A stretch of 64,000 nucleotides of DNA from Sanderia malayensis. Taxonomy: Eukaryota; Cnidaria; Scyphozoa; Semaeostomeae; Pelagiidae. Under the pieces are notes generated by a model. That model saw only the letters and a program-made list of their open reading frames with translations. It did not search any database and was not told the DNA's origin. Where the stretch lies: the NCBI GenBank assembly GCA_013076295.1, contig RQOL01000729.1, forward strand, positions 2,046,001-2,110,000, written 5' to 3'. Made by a program: the position numbers and the translations under genes. Positions 46,501-55,022 of this stretch are shown in pieces; position 1 is the first letter of the stretch, and each line of letters starts with the position of its first letter.

Positions 46501-48134
46501 TCGTACTAAAGAGACAGTGCCTACTTCATACGAACTACAAGCAAAAACACGCCTCTCGAGACGACATTGAGAATAAAACGGAAAACTATTTAATCAAAAA
46601 AAGATCGATAACAAATAAGCAACTGATAAAAGAAGGAAATTCATACTTTAAGGCTTCCTTTCCAAGTCGTAAATGCATACAAGACTTTGGTTACCCGGAA
46701 AATTCTCACGAGATAACGAGTTTAAAATTGTAGTTGCAATTAAAAATATATTTCAAAGGTAGAAATATAAATATTAGTGGGATTTTTTGTTGAAGAAAAA
46801 AGCAAAATAAAGAACAAGTCTTTGTTACGACCCTTGTGTTCTCATAACACAACAATAATAAAATTTATGACAACAAGGAACCTATACAAATTAGTACATA
46901 GTAAACAAAGTAGAAAGTTGTAGAAATGTTAGGAAATTACTAATGCGTGATAAACGAGCCTGAAAGAAATGTTTTATGAATGAAGTTTGGTGGACAAAGG
47001 CGGGAAATTCAGGAAAAGAAAGAAAATTTCTTCGATGAGGAAAACTGGTCCGACTTTGAAAAACTGCCTACGTATGAATACGTTAGAATGTTGACATGAT
47101 TTTCATGTGGTACAAGCAAATAAATTCAAAACATTACAAAAGCCGGCTTTTTCCTGTTTTAGTTAAAAACGTGCATATAAAAAAATATTACTGCGTAAAA
47201 AGCATTCACTTGTTCATCAATTGTTAGTCATGAGACATTTTGTCGCTTTGATATTTACTTTCATTAAAAAATTTTACTTTTTTCATTCATGTTTCGCGTA
47301 CGAACATGTCCAATGCATGCGTAAGCAAGGCCTAACAAACCACAGACAAAGCGAAGAGATGATTTTCAGCTTTGTGAAAGTTAAAAAAAAGGGCCCATCA
47401 TTAAAATAGTTGAAGTAATATTGTCAAGAAACACGCCCTTCGTAGACAGAAATAGGTAGCTACGTGACAAGACGGCAGTCTGCAAAATTATTTGAAATAT
47501 GTCCGTAACAAAAAAAATTAATGAGCAGGAACACCTTCGATATTCAAGCTTTATAAAGTTCATTGTGAATTGACGCATTCAACTATCGAAAATAACTGTA
47601 AACCCTGCTGTAATAAGTAAGATATGAAAATGACCCAAATATTTTGTGATTGAAAAATTTGTCTGGAAAATAAGATAATGTAAAGTAAAACCTCAGAACG
47701 ACTTGCTGTGTTGATTTATTACCGCCAACGCCGAAATTCTGTCGAGCTCAAAGTCCCCGAGGCGGCTTTAGAAAAACACGAAACGCAACTGTCTTATTCC
47801 GTTAAATTCTTTATCAATTAAATCATACTAATTTTGCGAAAATATATTAGGGTTATAAAAGAGAAAAGTTGATATTTGGGAACTTCAACCAAAAGTGAAT
47901 GAAACGCAGAAAAGGAGAGGACTATTACCTTGTTAAAATTACCACGTGAAGGAGATATTTAAGTCAATGAGAGAAGTACACAACGCAATATCATGCGTAA
48001 ATAGTTTGGGTTTGGTTTTGAACGAAAACAAGGAATAAAACAATGGAGGATTTAAATAAACCGGTAAAAATATCTAAAAAAAGTTGCTTACCAGTCAGAT
48101 ACAGAAACGCCAACAGCGGTACGACGAATAACAT
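32364..48134 (-). CDS. LDLR/VLDLR-type receptor 1, 902 aa, 15 exons
   Basis: Predicted single-pass endocytic lipoprotein receptor. Exons: 48092-48134, 41399-41536, 40787-40906, 40340-40465, 39978-40097, 39265-39516, 38736-38855, 38143-38268, 37300-37422, 36926-37051, 35995-36385, 35100-35503, 34251-34546, 33012-33105, 32364-32593. The chain is one open frame of 2,709 nt. Order: signal peptide 1-~17, eight LDLa repeats (~25-348), two EGF-like (349-431), six-blade YWTD propeller (~432-695), EGF (~697-740), Thr/Ser/Pro stalk to ~826, TM 833-857, 45-residue tail. This is the VLDLR plan and length (VLDLR is ~870 aa with 8 LDLa). Internal exons up to the propeller are phase 1-1. The odd point is the tail: no NPxY, but YKDM at 870-873. 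Intron 1 is 6.5 kb and full of transposons, while the others are short. It is first in transcript order after two tandem paralogues to its right. Confidence 0.92.
33966..34146. mobile_element. MITE family B (TACAGTCAA...TTCGAAC), diverged
   Basis: It opens TACCGTCAACTGTCTAATTC and closes ACTATGCAGATTTGACTGTA, with internal AATGTTCGAATTACAGAAAG. Three further copies are at 38328, 55464 and 57221. The ends resemble pogo/Tigger-type Tc1/mariner elements, with TA flanks. It lies in the receptor 1 intron between exons 13 and 14. Confidence 0.7.
34804..35045. mobile_element. Family A-related MITE with internal duplication
   Basis: It starts TACAGTGGAAGAAC and ends GCCGGTCTTTACTGCA. The family core ACAATAGAAGAAACAATAGC is present, and the stretch ACAATAGCATATTGTGTTTG occurs twice in a row. 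It lies in the intron between receptor 1 exons 12 and 13. Confidence 0.5.
35100..37422 (-). CDS. Receptor 1 exons 9-12, EGF pair and YWTD propeller
   Basis: Exons 9 and 10 encode EGF-like domains beginning [11 protein letters not shown] and [11 protein letters not shown]. The N-E-C and Gly-Tyr/Phe patterns fit calcium-binding EGF in the second. Exons 11 and 12 encode the propeller with [67 protein letters not shown] and [14 protein letters not shown]. The break between the two propeller exons is at the same phase-2 position as in receptor 2. In LDLR this region drives acid-dependent ligand release. Confidence 0.93.
35591..35719. mobile_element. 129-bp MITE family D with 9-bp TSD
   Basis: The left end TAGACACATTACATTACGTT and right end (inverse) TAGATTCACTACATTGCATC share the GTGCCTCGCTCG inner block. 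It is flanked by tggaaactg (35582-35590) and tagaaactg (35720-35728), an 8/9 target duplication. It is the same family as the longer element at 42488. It lies in the intron between receptor 1 exons 11 and 12. Confidence 0.75.
37124..37270. mobile_element. MITE family A
   Basis: TACAGTAAAAACCGGCATGT at the left is mirrored by ACATGCGGGTTTCTAC at the right. The core CCTATTGTTCCAAGACAATA and the GGTTCTTAATCCATTGGTTC block match the family. The right end is damaged. It lies in the intron between receptor 1 exons 9 and 10. Confidence 0.72.
37738..37882. mobile_element. MITE family A, degenerate
   Basis: The left end is TACAGTAAACACCTGTG and the right end GCAGGCTTCTA. The inner AATAGCTTATTGTTTCTTCT and GCAGAGATATCAGCCCGGAG match other copies. 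It lies in the intron between receptor 1 exons 8 and 9. Confidence 0.55.
38143..41536 (-). CDS. Receptor 1 exons 2-8, eight LDLa ligand-binding repeats
   Basis: Each exon holds one LDLa except 39265-39516, which holds two. The repeats show the six-Cys pattern with the calcium cage CDGxxDCxDxSDE, for example [48 protein letters not shown] and [16 protein letters not shown]. The last repeat ([18 protein letters not shown]) lacks the usual first Asp-Gly, so its calcium site may be weak. All boundaries are phase 1. Confidence 0.93.
38328..38516. mobile_element. MITE family B
   Basis: TACAGTCAACTCTGTCCAAT at the left and CATGACTGTA at the right. The interior AATGTTCGAATTACAAAAAG and TTATAAGAATTGGTTCATTA match the other family B copies. 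It lies in the intron between receptor 1 exons 7 and 8. Confidence 0.72.
39779..39929. repeat. 76-bp tandem duplication
   Basis: Two copies of gggtctactaarcgcccc... start at 39779 and 39855, both ending gctgaagccctgtgct. They lie in the intron between receptor 1 exons 5 and 6. Confidence 0.8.
40186..40228. repeat. Perfect 18-bp inverted repeat, 7-nt loop
   Basis: Arms 40186-40203 and 40211-40228 are exactly complementary around cagtata. It lies in the intron between receptor 1 exons 4 and 5. No flanking transposon signature was seen. Confidence 0.8.
42131..42352. repeat. 111-bp tandem duplication
   Basis: Copies starting ggctaaatctgataa at 42131 and 42242 share long identical stretches (gtttaatggttagtagagatgctaatagagcg in both) with a few indels. 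Confidence 0.85.
42488..43812. mobile_element. Inner family D transposon, 1,325 bp, 9-bp TSD
   Basis: The ends are ~90-bp imperfect inverted repeats: TAGACTCATTACATTACGTC at the left, and TAGACTCACTACATTGCGTC as the inverse of the right, both followed by GGGACTTATGGACTT. The target duplication gatactccc is exact (42479-42487 and 43813-43821). A 9-bp TSD with long TIRs suggests a Mutator-like or similar DDE element. No transposase frame is seen, so it is non-autonomous. It is inserted in the outer family E MITE. Confidence 0.8.
43385..43447 (+). mobile_element. SINE/LINE-like 3' tail
   Basis: The string ggcgcaatataaatgcctttt is followed by an (ATT)n run. A similar end, ggcgcaatataaatattg plus an (ATT/ACT)n run, occurs at 51050-51110. 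These look like 3' ends of a short retroposon; the 5' boundary is not defined. Confidence 0.4.
44722..44885. repeat. TATAG-type microsatellite
   Basis: Pentamer units tatag, with catgg and cagta variants, run for about 160 bp in receptor 1 intron 1. Confidence 0.88.
48092..48134 (-). CDS. Receptor 1 exon 1, signal peptide
   Basis: The exon encodes [14 protein letters not shown] plus the first base of Gly, then a gtaag donor. The hydrophobic core and small residues fit a signal peptide, and splicing to 41536 in phase 1 continues [12 protein letters not shown]. The long intron 1 makes this link less certain than the rest, but the phase and the signal sequence agree. Confidence 0.8.
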
Positions 48135-48280
48135 CGTGTTTCTTCAATGAATTTGTATATACAGCGTTCTAAAATGAAGCAGGCTTCGTCGCCAACGGCT
48201 GAAGTCGTTGGTTTATTATCACAGTTTTGTACTTTCACCACACTTTAGTAGTACGAACCGGCAATTTAATAGTAGTCTGG

Positions 48281-48288
48281 TATATATA
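48281..48288 (-). promoter_or_regulatory. Candidate TATA box of receptor 1
   Basis: TATATATA lies about 147 bp upstream of the receptor 1 start codon, leaving room for a ~110-nt 5' UTR. A CCAAT motif occurs further out, near 48486. This is position-based support only. Confidence 0.35.
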
Positions 48289-50142
48289 GCAACAGCTAGT
48301 GGTTCTTCACTTCGACGCACTCCAAGGCTACACGCGGCCTATCCGATGAATTGTTTCTGAAACAGGTAGACTTTGAGAGAAACTAAACCGTGAGCAATAA
48401 TTAATTATTTACATACTACATCAGTCGCCAAGAGTGTTCTATTCACGTGGGCACGGTTAAATGACCCCCGTCCAAAATCGAGCCAACCAATCAGAGGCGA
48501 ACCATGATGAAATGTTCGCCCACCTTGCAGTTGCTTATAATTTTGAATGATACTTTATAGTTTATTTCTCACACCAAGAAACAATTGTGAGAAATAGACC
48601 GAGGGTACTAAATTTATGCATAGTAAAACTCCCCACGGAATGAATGAATCATCAAATGTGAATGAAATTCTTATCAAAACAACATTGTTGGTTTGTCATA
48701 CAAACGTTGCTGTCATTGTGGTCCTTCGAATAAACTGTAATCGAATTACCAAAGCAACTGAAGTGGGGGTAATAAGGACGGCTAGCTCAATGGTATATTT
48801 AATTCTTCAAAATTTGTAGCAACAGGTCTTTACCGGACAGAAACAAGCCAGTCTGTATTACCGAATCGTATTTATTACACGTTTAAACTTGCTAAAACTC
48901 GCCTGACACAATGTCACATTTTAAGAAAAAGCGTCGGCCTAATTTTCATATATAATAGGAGATTTTGAGACAAGAAACCAATAAATATAACAACATTAAC
49001 ATTTTGCTTATCAAATAATAACAATTACGAAAAATTGCTCCCGCAACGCAGCATGCATGATTATCGTCCCTTCAAGGATCACTTTAAAACCAAACCTTAT
49101 AAAGCGAGTATCCATAACTCGAATTTTTTGTAATTTTGTTAGAATTATAAATATACATTTTTAGTAAAGCATCATTTATTTTTACTGCGCGTTTAAAACT
49201 CGATGAAATCGAACCGGGGGTTACAATTGGTATAAAGCCTCGTTCTCATCCAGGTATTCTCAATTTTCCCGCGCTTGCCATTGATTTACTCATGCGTCAT
49301 GAAAACCGAAATTCGTGATCAATTCAAGGATTCGTGATGGCGGTTGACTGACCTCGTTCAATTGAGATTATTGTCGATAAAAATTAATGAAGAAAAACAG
49401 ATATGTTGTATCATATCCATTCATTTGTTGTTCATCTTTGCGACAAATTATAGGATCAAAAGAAAACAATCTATGATTTTTTGTTTTACCATGCTTAAAT
49501 AAAATGGTTGCACTACCAAAAATTAAGGCCTTGTATTGTTAAACGTATGCATGAAACTCGTTTATTGCTCATTGAAAATCTTCTAGCTCCGCCGCAATTC
49601 ACGCGGAAATCCAATTAGCCAGTTACGTATGGTGATGGGTAGAATACAGTATGAGCCTCCTCTGCGTGAACATACAATAGCCCACTGCGAGGCACAACAA
49701 TAATGTCCGCGGGTATGTTCCAAAGCAAAACAATCTAATTCCGCCGCTCATACTGTTTTGGATTAAAGGCTATCTGGCATGGCAGAAATTCTTCTCTGGT
49801 TATGTCTGGTTTGTCCTTTTTTGCTTGGAATTTCTTCAACTCAATTTGACTTTGAAAGCTCAACAATTTCGTGCTTCTGCGCACCACTCAAGCGCATTAT
49901 ACTCCCGGTAACATGACAACGACATAATAATAGATCAGCTAGATGATCATTGCAAAGAATACAAATTCAAACACCACAGTCTAGACAACATTTAATATAT
50001 TCAAACACACTAAATAAATATCGTATCTGATATGCGTATCTGGACGTAGCTATGTAAGGACAAAATACATAACGAAAACCAATAGAAAACCAACACAACA
50101 CAAGAGCTTTATATTGGCACAGGCGACAGGTAATACTACAAC

Positions 50143-50327
50143 TACAGTTGAACCTCGACAAGTCGAACTCCCAAGGGCAAGAAAAATTTGTTCGACTTAT
50201 CGAGGTTTCGACTTATCGAGGTTGAAGGTTCACATATAAAGGATACAGAACCAAGGGAAATACAAAAATGATGGAGATCGGGGGAGTTCGACTTAAGTGG
50301 TAGTCGACTTATCGAGGTTTAACTGTA
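50143..50327. mobile_element. Tigger/pogo-type MITE
   Basis: TACAGTTGAACCTCGACAAG at the left and TTATCGAGGTTTAACTGTA at the right are inverted repeats, with repeated TTCGACTTATCGAGG inside. The CAGTTGAACCTCGA ends and TA flanks are characteristic of pogo/Tigger-like Tc1/mariner elements. It has no coding capacity. Confidence 0.75.
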
Positions 50328-51034
50328 CTTGCAACTAATACACTTCTAACATATTGATTGGCATACGGGTACAAAGATCACTTCTCTGCGCACAGCACAT
50401 GGTTTCCGCGTGGTTCTAATTACTAGAGCTAAACTCAATCAACCATCTCTAAAGAATGTCCGGTATGTTGCCAGCAGGTATGGACTTTGACCGTGATTTT
50501 CAAGTCAGTGAGCAAACAGTACCGACTGAAGGAAAAATTGGGCGATAAAAATACGACCCCTTGTGTCTTTAGTGGAGGCCCCATCTTTTCCTCAAATGTC
50601 AGGACAAGAATTAATGCGACACAAGGGAGCATTGCATAACGGTTTGGCTCTCCCATGCGTTGCAAGCGAGCCTTATCGACATTCTTCAGAAAAACAAAAA
50701 GGGTTGCCAGAGTAACGTAGCTTCTTCCTTTTCCTATCCAAGTAGTCAAATCACATGTCCAAGCCTTTCAAGAATAAATGGCATGGTCTCGTTCTCGTGC
50801 GTTTGCCATCGTCTAAAGCGAGACAATGCTAAAAGTCTGGTGAAATCCAGTATCCAATTGGTTGCGCGGGTGGGAGAAAATGGATAGGATCAGAGCATAA
50901 TTAATATGTACTAAATAAGGCCCATTGATGCAATGGTATATGAAGTACCAAGTACTATGTGTAAGTCCTAGAAAAAACTTTCAGTATTGTGGACGCAATC
51001 TAGCCATCTATTACGCTTTACTAAACGTGCAACT

Positions 51035-51110
51035 GAGTATCAGGTGTGGCGCAATATAAATATTGTTCTCTCACTATTACTATTACCAAGATATTACTAT
51101 TACTATTACT
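51035..51110 (+). mobile_element. SINE/LINE-like 3' tail
   Basis: ggcgcaatataaatattg is followed by ATT/ACT trinucleotide repeats, the same arrangement as at 43385-43447. The upstream extent is unknown. Confidence 0.35.
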
Positions 51111-52116
51111 ACCAGTTAGAAACTCACGCTTATGAATACACAACATTTACCATCCATCAACTCTTCTCAAAACAAACTGTCTTTTTTAACCAAACCATGA
51201 CGCGACTGACCAAAAATTTGACCAGATTGAAAGAAAAAATTTGCCATTATGTGACGCAACAGGTCATGACACTAAACAATCAGCTTATAAAAACAAGAAG
51301 CAGGAAGATTTTTAAGCATTTTAATTTTAAGAATAAACGTAGGAAAAAAATAAATTTGTCTCAGCCACGAGGGGTCATTTAAAACAACTGCGCCCGCGCA
51401 TACACTGCTTTGCGCACGACCGCTGAGGATAATATCAAACACTTCGTAACAAAATGCAAGGTTGTGCAGGAGCATTCAAGTCTGCTATGAAGCATATGAT
51501 TCGCACATGACAAACATGTGCCACCAGTTCCACATGCAAAGACAGAAAGGTTGTGTGTTCATGCAGTGAAAAACACAGACTATGGAATGTAACAGAATTG
51601 GAGCTTTGGAATGTTTGAACGTTACAATTTTCCACCAAAGTTGCACGTCATTTCAATGACAAAATATGTTACCCTATTGAAGCAAAATATTACTTGGACA
51701 TAGTTTCTAAATATGAATTCCAATTAACAACAATGAATAACATTCCCGCATTCCAATTCGTTACAAGTTCTCTATTCCATGTTTTACTAATAAGCATAAC
51801 ATGCTTGCCGATAACCGGAGGACTTTTCTCCGAAAATCGAATTCAGTGTGGATGATACCAGCTGATCTGACCGCGACTAGGCAAAGCCGATAAAGCTTCA
51901 TTTTGGACCATTATTGCAAAAAATGAAATGAAAACAGATCAATTTAAAATAACACATTCTCGAAGTGTCATGAAATTGCGGTGAGACAAAGATTCGCATA
52001 GCTTCCATGCCTGTCTATGACTGGGCTTTATAGATGCTCGCATGATAAATGTCCAATATAATTGGCTATAAAAGTCACGTGTTGCCAAGTAAAGATGTCC
52101 TCCTACAGTGATGGAC

Positions 52117-52525
52117 TAGACTCATTACATTGTGTCCCTGTGTTTTGCTCATTCCTTCGCTCCACCAACAGGGACTTATCACATTTGAGCATCAAAAATT
52201 GGAACTCGGGAACAAATTTTTGTTCCTCCATTCACAGAGCAGGATTTCAAACGTCGTTCTGATTGGTCTATTCAAATATTTTCATCGATATCGAGGCCAA
52301 TAACGGCGTTTGTGGCAAATACCAGCGAATCCCGAACACTGGAGCATATTTAAGATCAACGTCATGCAAGGGACTCGAACCCGTGAACAATTTGACTGAT
52401 GGTGAAGGCTCGAGAAGAGAATGGTATTCTCAACTTAGACTTGTTGCACGAGCCTCGATTGCGTGCACATCGAGAGTTCGGCATTGCCCAACGAATGTAC
52501 CACAGGGACCCAATGCAGTGAGCCT
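52117..52525. mobile_element. Family D element, 409 bp
   Basis: The left end TAGACTCATTACATTGTGTC and the inverse of the right end TAGGCTCACTGCATTGGGTC match the TIRs of the 42488 element. No target duplication is seen, so the copy is old or rearranged. It lies just downstream of receptor 2. Confidence 0.6.
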
Positions 52526-52590
52526 ATTTTCAATTTAGTATCGGAATACATTGGAGAAATTTAGGTTTAAATAGCGGTACAGAGTAATTA

Positions 52591-52596
52591 TTTATT
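52591..52596 (-). terminator. Polyadenylation signal, receptor 2
   Basis: AATAAA on the minus strand lies about 205 bp after the receptor 2 TGA. It supports a transcript that ends soon after the post-propeller EGF exon. Confidence 0.45.
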
Positions 52597-52800
52597 TGTT
52601 GAATAGCAATTCACTTCAATACATTAATGGATAACATAGATATAAAAAATGAAGCAAACAAACATAAATAATAAAAAAAAGAGCACAGTATAATTAGGTA
52701 ACAATAAAGTAAATCAACTAAAGAATTCTATTAACAAGTTTCTAAAAAACTTACCAAATTACTTTACGAAAATCGTGCGTCTGTCTTTGGAGCTGTTTTT

Positions 52801-55022
52801 TCACACGGAATTTGAAGTGGTGCAGGTTTTCAGGTCACGTTTTAGGCTCATTCCAAGCGGACACTTGCACGAAAAGCGACGATATGTTGTAAGCAAACAC
52901 AGGTGACTGCATCCGCCATTTTTAAATGCACATGGAGTGAAACCTAAAAAATAGATTGTGCTTGATAACGAAATCACCTAATCAAATGCATTTCAACTTA
53001 TTCATTTTTCATGTTATAATTCACAATATCTACTCCACATGTTCGAAACATGGTCTACAGGCCTCTACAGCTTACCGCGTGCAACTCATAGCAAGGTACA
53101 ATATGCTCAAGTGTATTTCTCGGCGTCACTTAAGGGGACATTAGGGTAGCTCAATGCCCCAGACAAGTATAAAATGTGCCTCTTTTCACAGGACAATATC
53201 TACTCTTGCAGGACCATTTATCAATTGTCCTATTACATGCGGCACGTCACATGACGAGGTAGATGAAAAGCCGAGCCTTCTCGAAGGCCAAAGCATACCT
53301 TGGCAGCTCAAATGTGCTATTACCCCAAACACGAAGCAAAAACCGTGACGCCCCTGTCTCCATATTCTGATCTCCGTTCCCCCAAAATTCCCAAATTTTT
53401 TCATAAGCCTTCTAAAGCTCCATCATCCTATTACAGGCTCTTGTGTACTCAAATATAAAATCGAGGCATCTGATAGAAGACGAGAACACTCATCCTAAGA
53501 GTCTTATACATTACGCGAGATCGCAAGGGCGCTAAGCAAATGATGAGGTCTAATGAAGCAATATCAGATAAACAAGTGGATACAATAGATAGAATCTTAC
53601 CGCCAGGTTGTAGAGACGGGTGAAAGATTTTCACTCCAAAAGACGTCAAAGGCAAACCAATAATCTTAGTCGTTTTGAAAGGACTTTCATACTTATGAGC
53701 CTTGACAATTCCTCGCAACCTCCAGTCGCTCCAGTACAGATAATCTCCGTAGTCAGTCAGGGAAAAGGGGTGGTAGATGCTATCTGGACCGGCAAGCAAA
53801 TGTCTGTTCCTACCGTCAAGGTCAGCAACCTCCAATCGCTTAAGCTTGGCGTCTACCCAGTACATTTTGCGGCGTGAGCTATCCAAGGTCAACCCGTTCG
53901 GCCAGCCGATATTGGTGGTGACGAGTTTCTGTCTACTCTTCGCATCTCCATCCATAGCGATTCTCTCGATTGACGCATTATGTCCCCAATTGGTCCAGTA
54001 GAGATACCTGCAAGCGATAAAAATACAAGGGGTATTCAGTGGAGTCCTTCAAACAACAGTGGAATCTCACTATCTGGAACTTAGCTATTTCGAACATAAT
54101 CCCAAATCCCCTTTTGTCCAATTGGGTGAATTTAGTCAGGATATTTCGAGCTCCCGCCATGACGAACAAATTTTACCGTCTCCATTCTACAGTTTCAAGT
54201 CTCCACCGTATAGGGACGCATAATATAATGAGAACATGGGTATAATCGCAATTAATATGCAAATCATTGCGTCTTTATCCTCTCCATAAAATCCGTGGCT
54301 TATCAGGCCACCCCTAAAGAAATTTCGAAGGTATCTATTGTCTCATATAATATCGTGAAAGTGGAAACGAGGCCGTGTAGATGAGACTGCGACGTACTTT
54401 AGTTGTTTTTTAGTATGAGAAGTGTGTTGTTTTTGTAACTTACAAGTTGAAGTAAGATAAGAGAAAGGAATACTTTGTATTATTTATTGTTGTCTGAACT
54501 GAGGCTCCGTTATAAAACACAGGGGTGAGATATAAAAGTCCAACAAATGCAAATAGTTGGGTCATGATTTCTGGGGCTGAAAAAAAGCGTAGTTAACCTA
54601 CCCACGTTTAGGGTCACAGACAATGGCCCTGGGCCGATCTCTTTTGGCCAACCTAACCAATGTCATGTTATTCGATCCATTAAGCTCAGCAACGCCAATA
54701 ACAGAGGACCTTCCATCGACCCAGTACAGTTTCCTTCTAAGCCAGTCCACGGTTAAGCCTTCAGGATTGTCTAATCCTTGTACCAATACTTCGTGGTTTG
54801 TTGTTGAGCGCCAGGAGTCGTCGACACTGTTTGTGCTTTCGTTGAGCGTCATACGTTTGATAGTGCCTTCTCTGGTATCCGTCCAATACAATCGACGGTT
54901 TGCGATGTCAAAATCGATCGATACAATACCCTTTCCGCCCTTCAACACCATTCGGGAGTTTGACCCGCTGTTCGGGTCGAAGCTTCTGATGTCGAATCGA
55001 TTGGACACAAACAACCGGAGTT
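52801..55022 (-). CDS. Receptor 2 exons 10-12, propeller, EGF and stop
   Basis: Exon 10 joins exon 9 in phase 1 and opens [21 protein letters not shown]-type blades are [67 protein letters not shown] and [18 protein letters not shown]. Exon 12 encodes [20 protein letters not shown] and [16 protein letters not shown], then six residues and TGA at 52801-52803. The same frame meets a further stop before the donor at 52754, so the truncation is not a single recent nonsense change. Confidence 0.9.

Larger units (their letters stand above)
41537..48091 (-). other. Receptor 1 intron 1, no gene recognised
   Basis: This 6.5-kb intron separates the signal-peptide exon from the first LDLa exon. It holds a 111-bp tandem duplication, a nested pair of transposons, a TATAG microsatellite and a 60-bp segment (44968-45028) nearly identical to 39555-39620. 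From about 45050 to 48050 I see only AT-rich DNA with short open frames and no recognisable domain. Confidence 0.6.
48300..52590. other. Intergenic stretch between receptors 1 and 2
   Basis: No conserved gene is recognised. It contains a family B-like fragment (~49065-49150), a short open frame with a signal-peptide-like start (49779-49916, +), a Tigger-like MITE (50143-50327), a SINE-like tail (51035-51110) and a family D element (52117-52525). I searched its minus strand for a stalk, TM or tail exon for receptor 2 and found none. Confidence 0.45.

Noticed and set aside
50435..50749. 104-codon minus-strand open frame
   Set aside because: No recognised domain, splice context or signal sequence, so I could not support it as a gene.
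50987..51382. 131-codon + strand open frame
   Set aside because: It includes a poly-Tyr run from the trinucleotide tail of a SINE-like repeat and has no domain.
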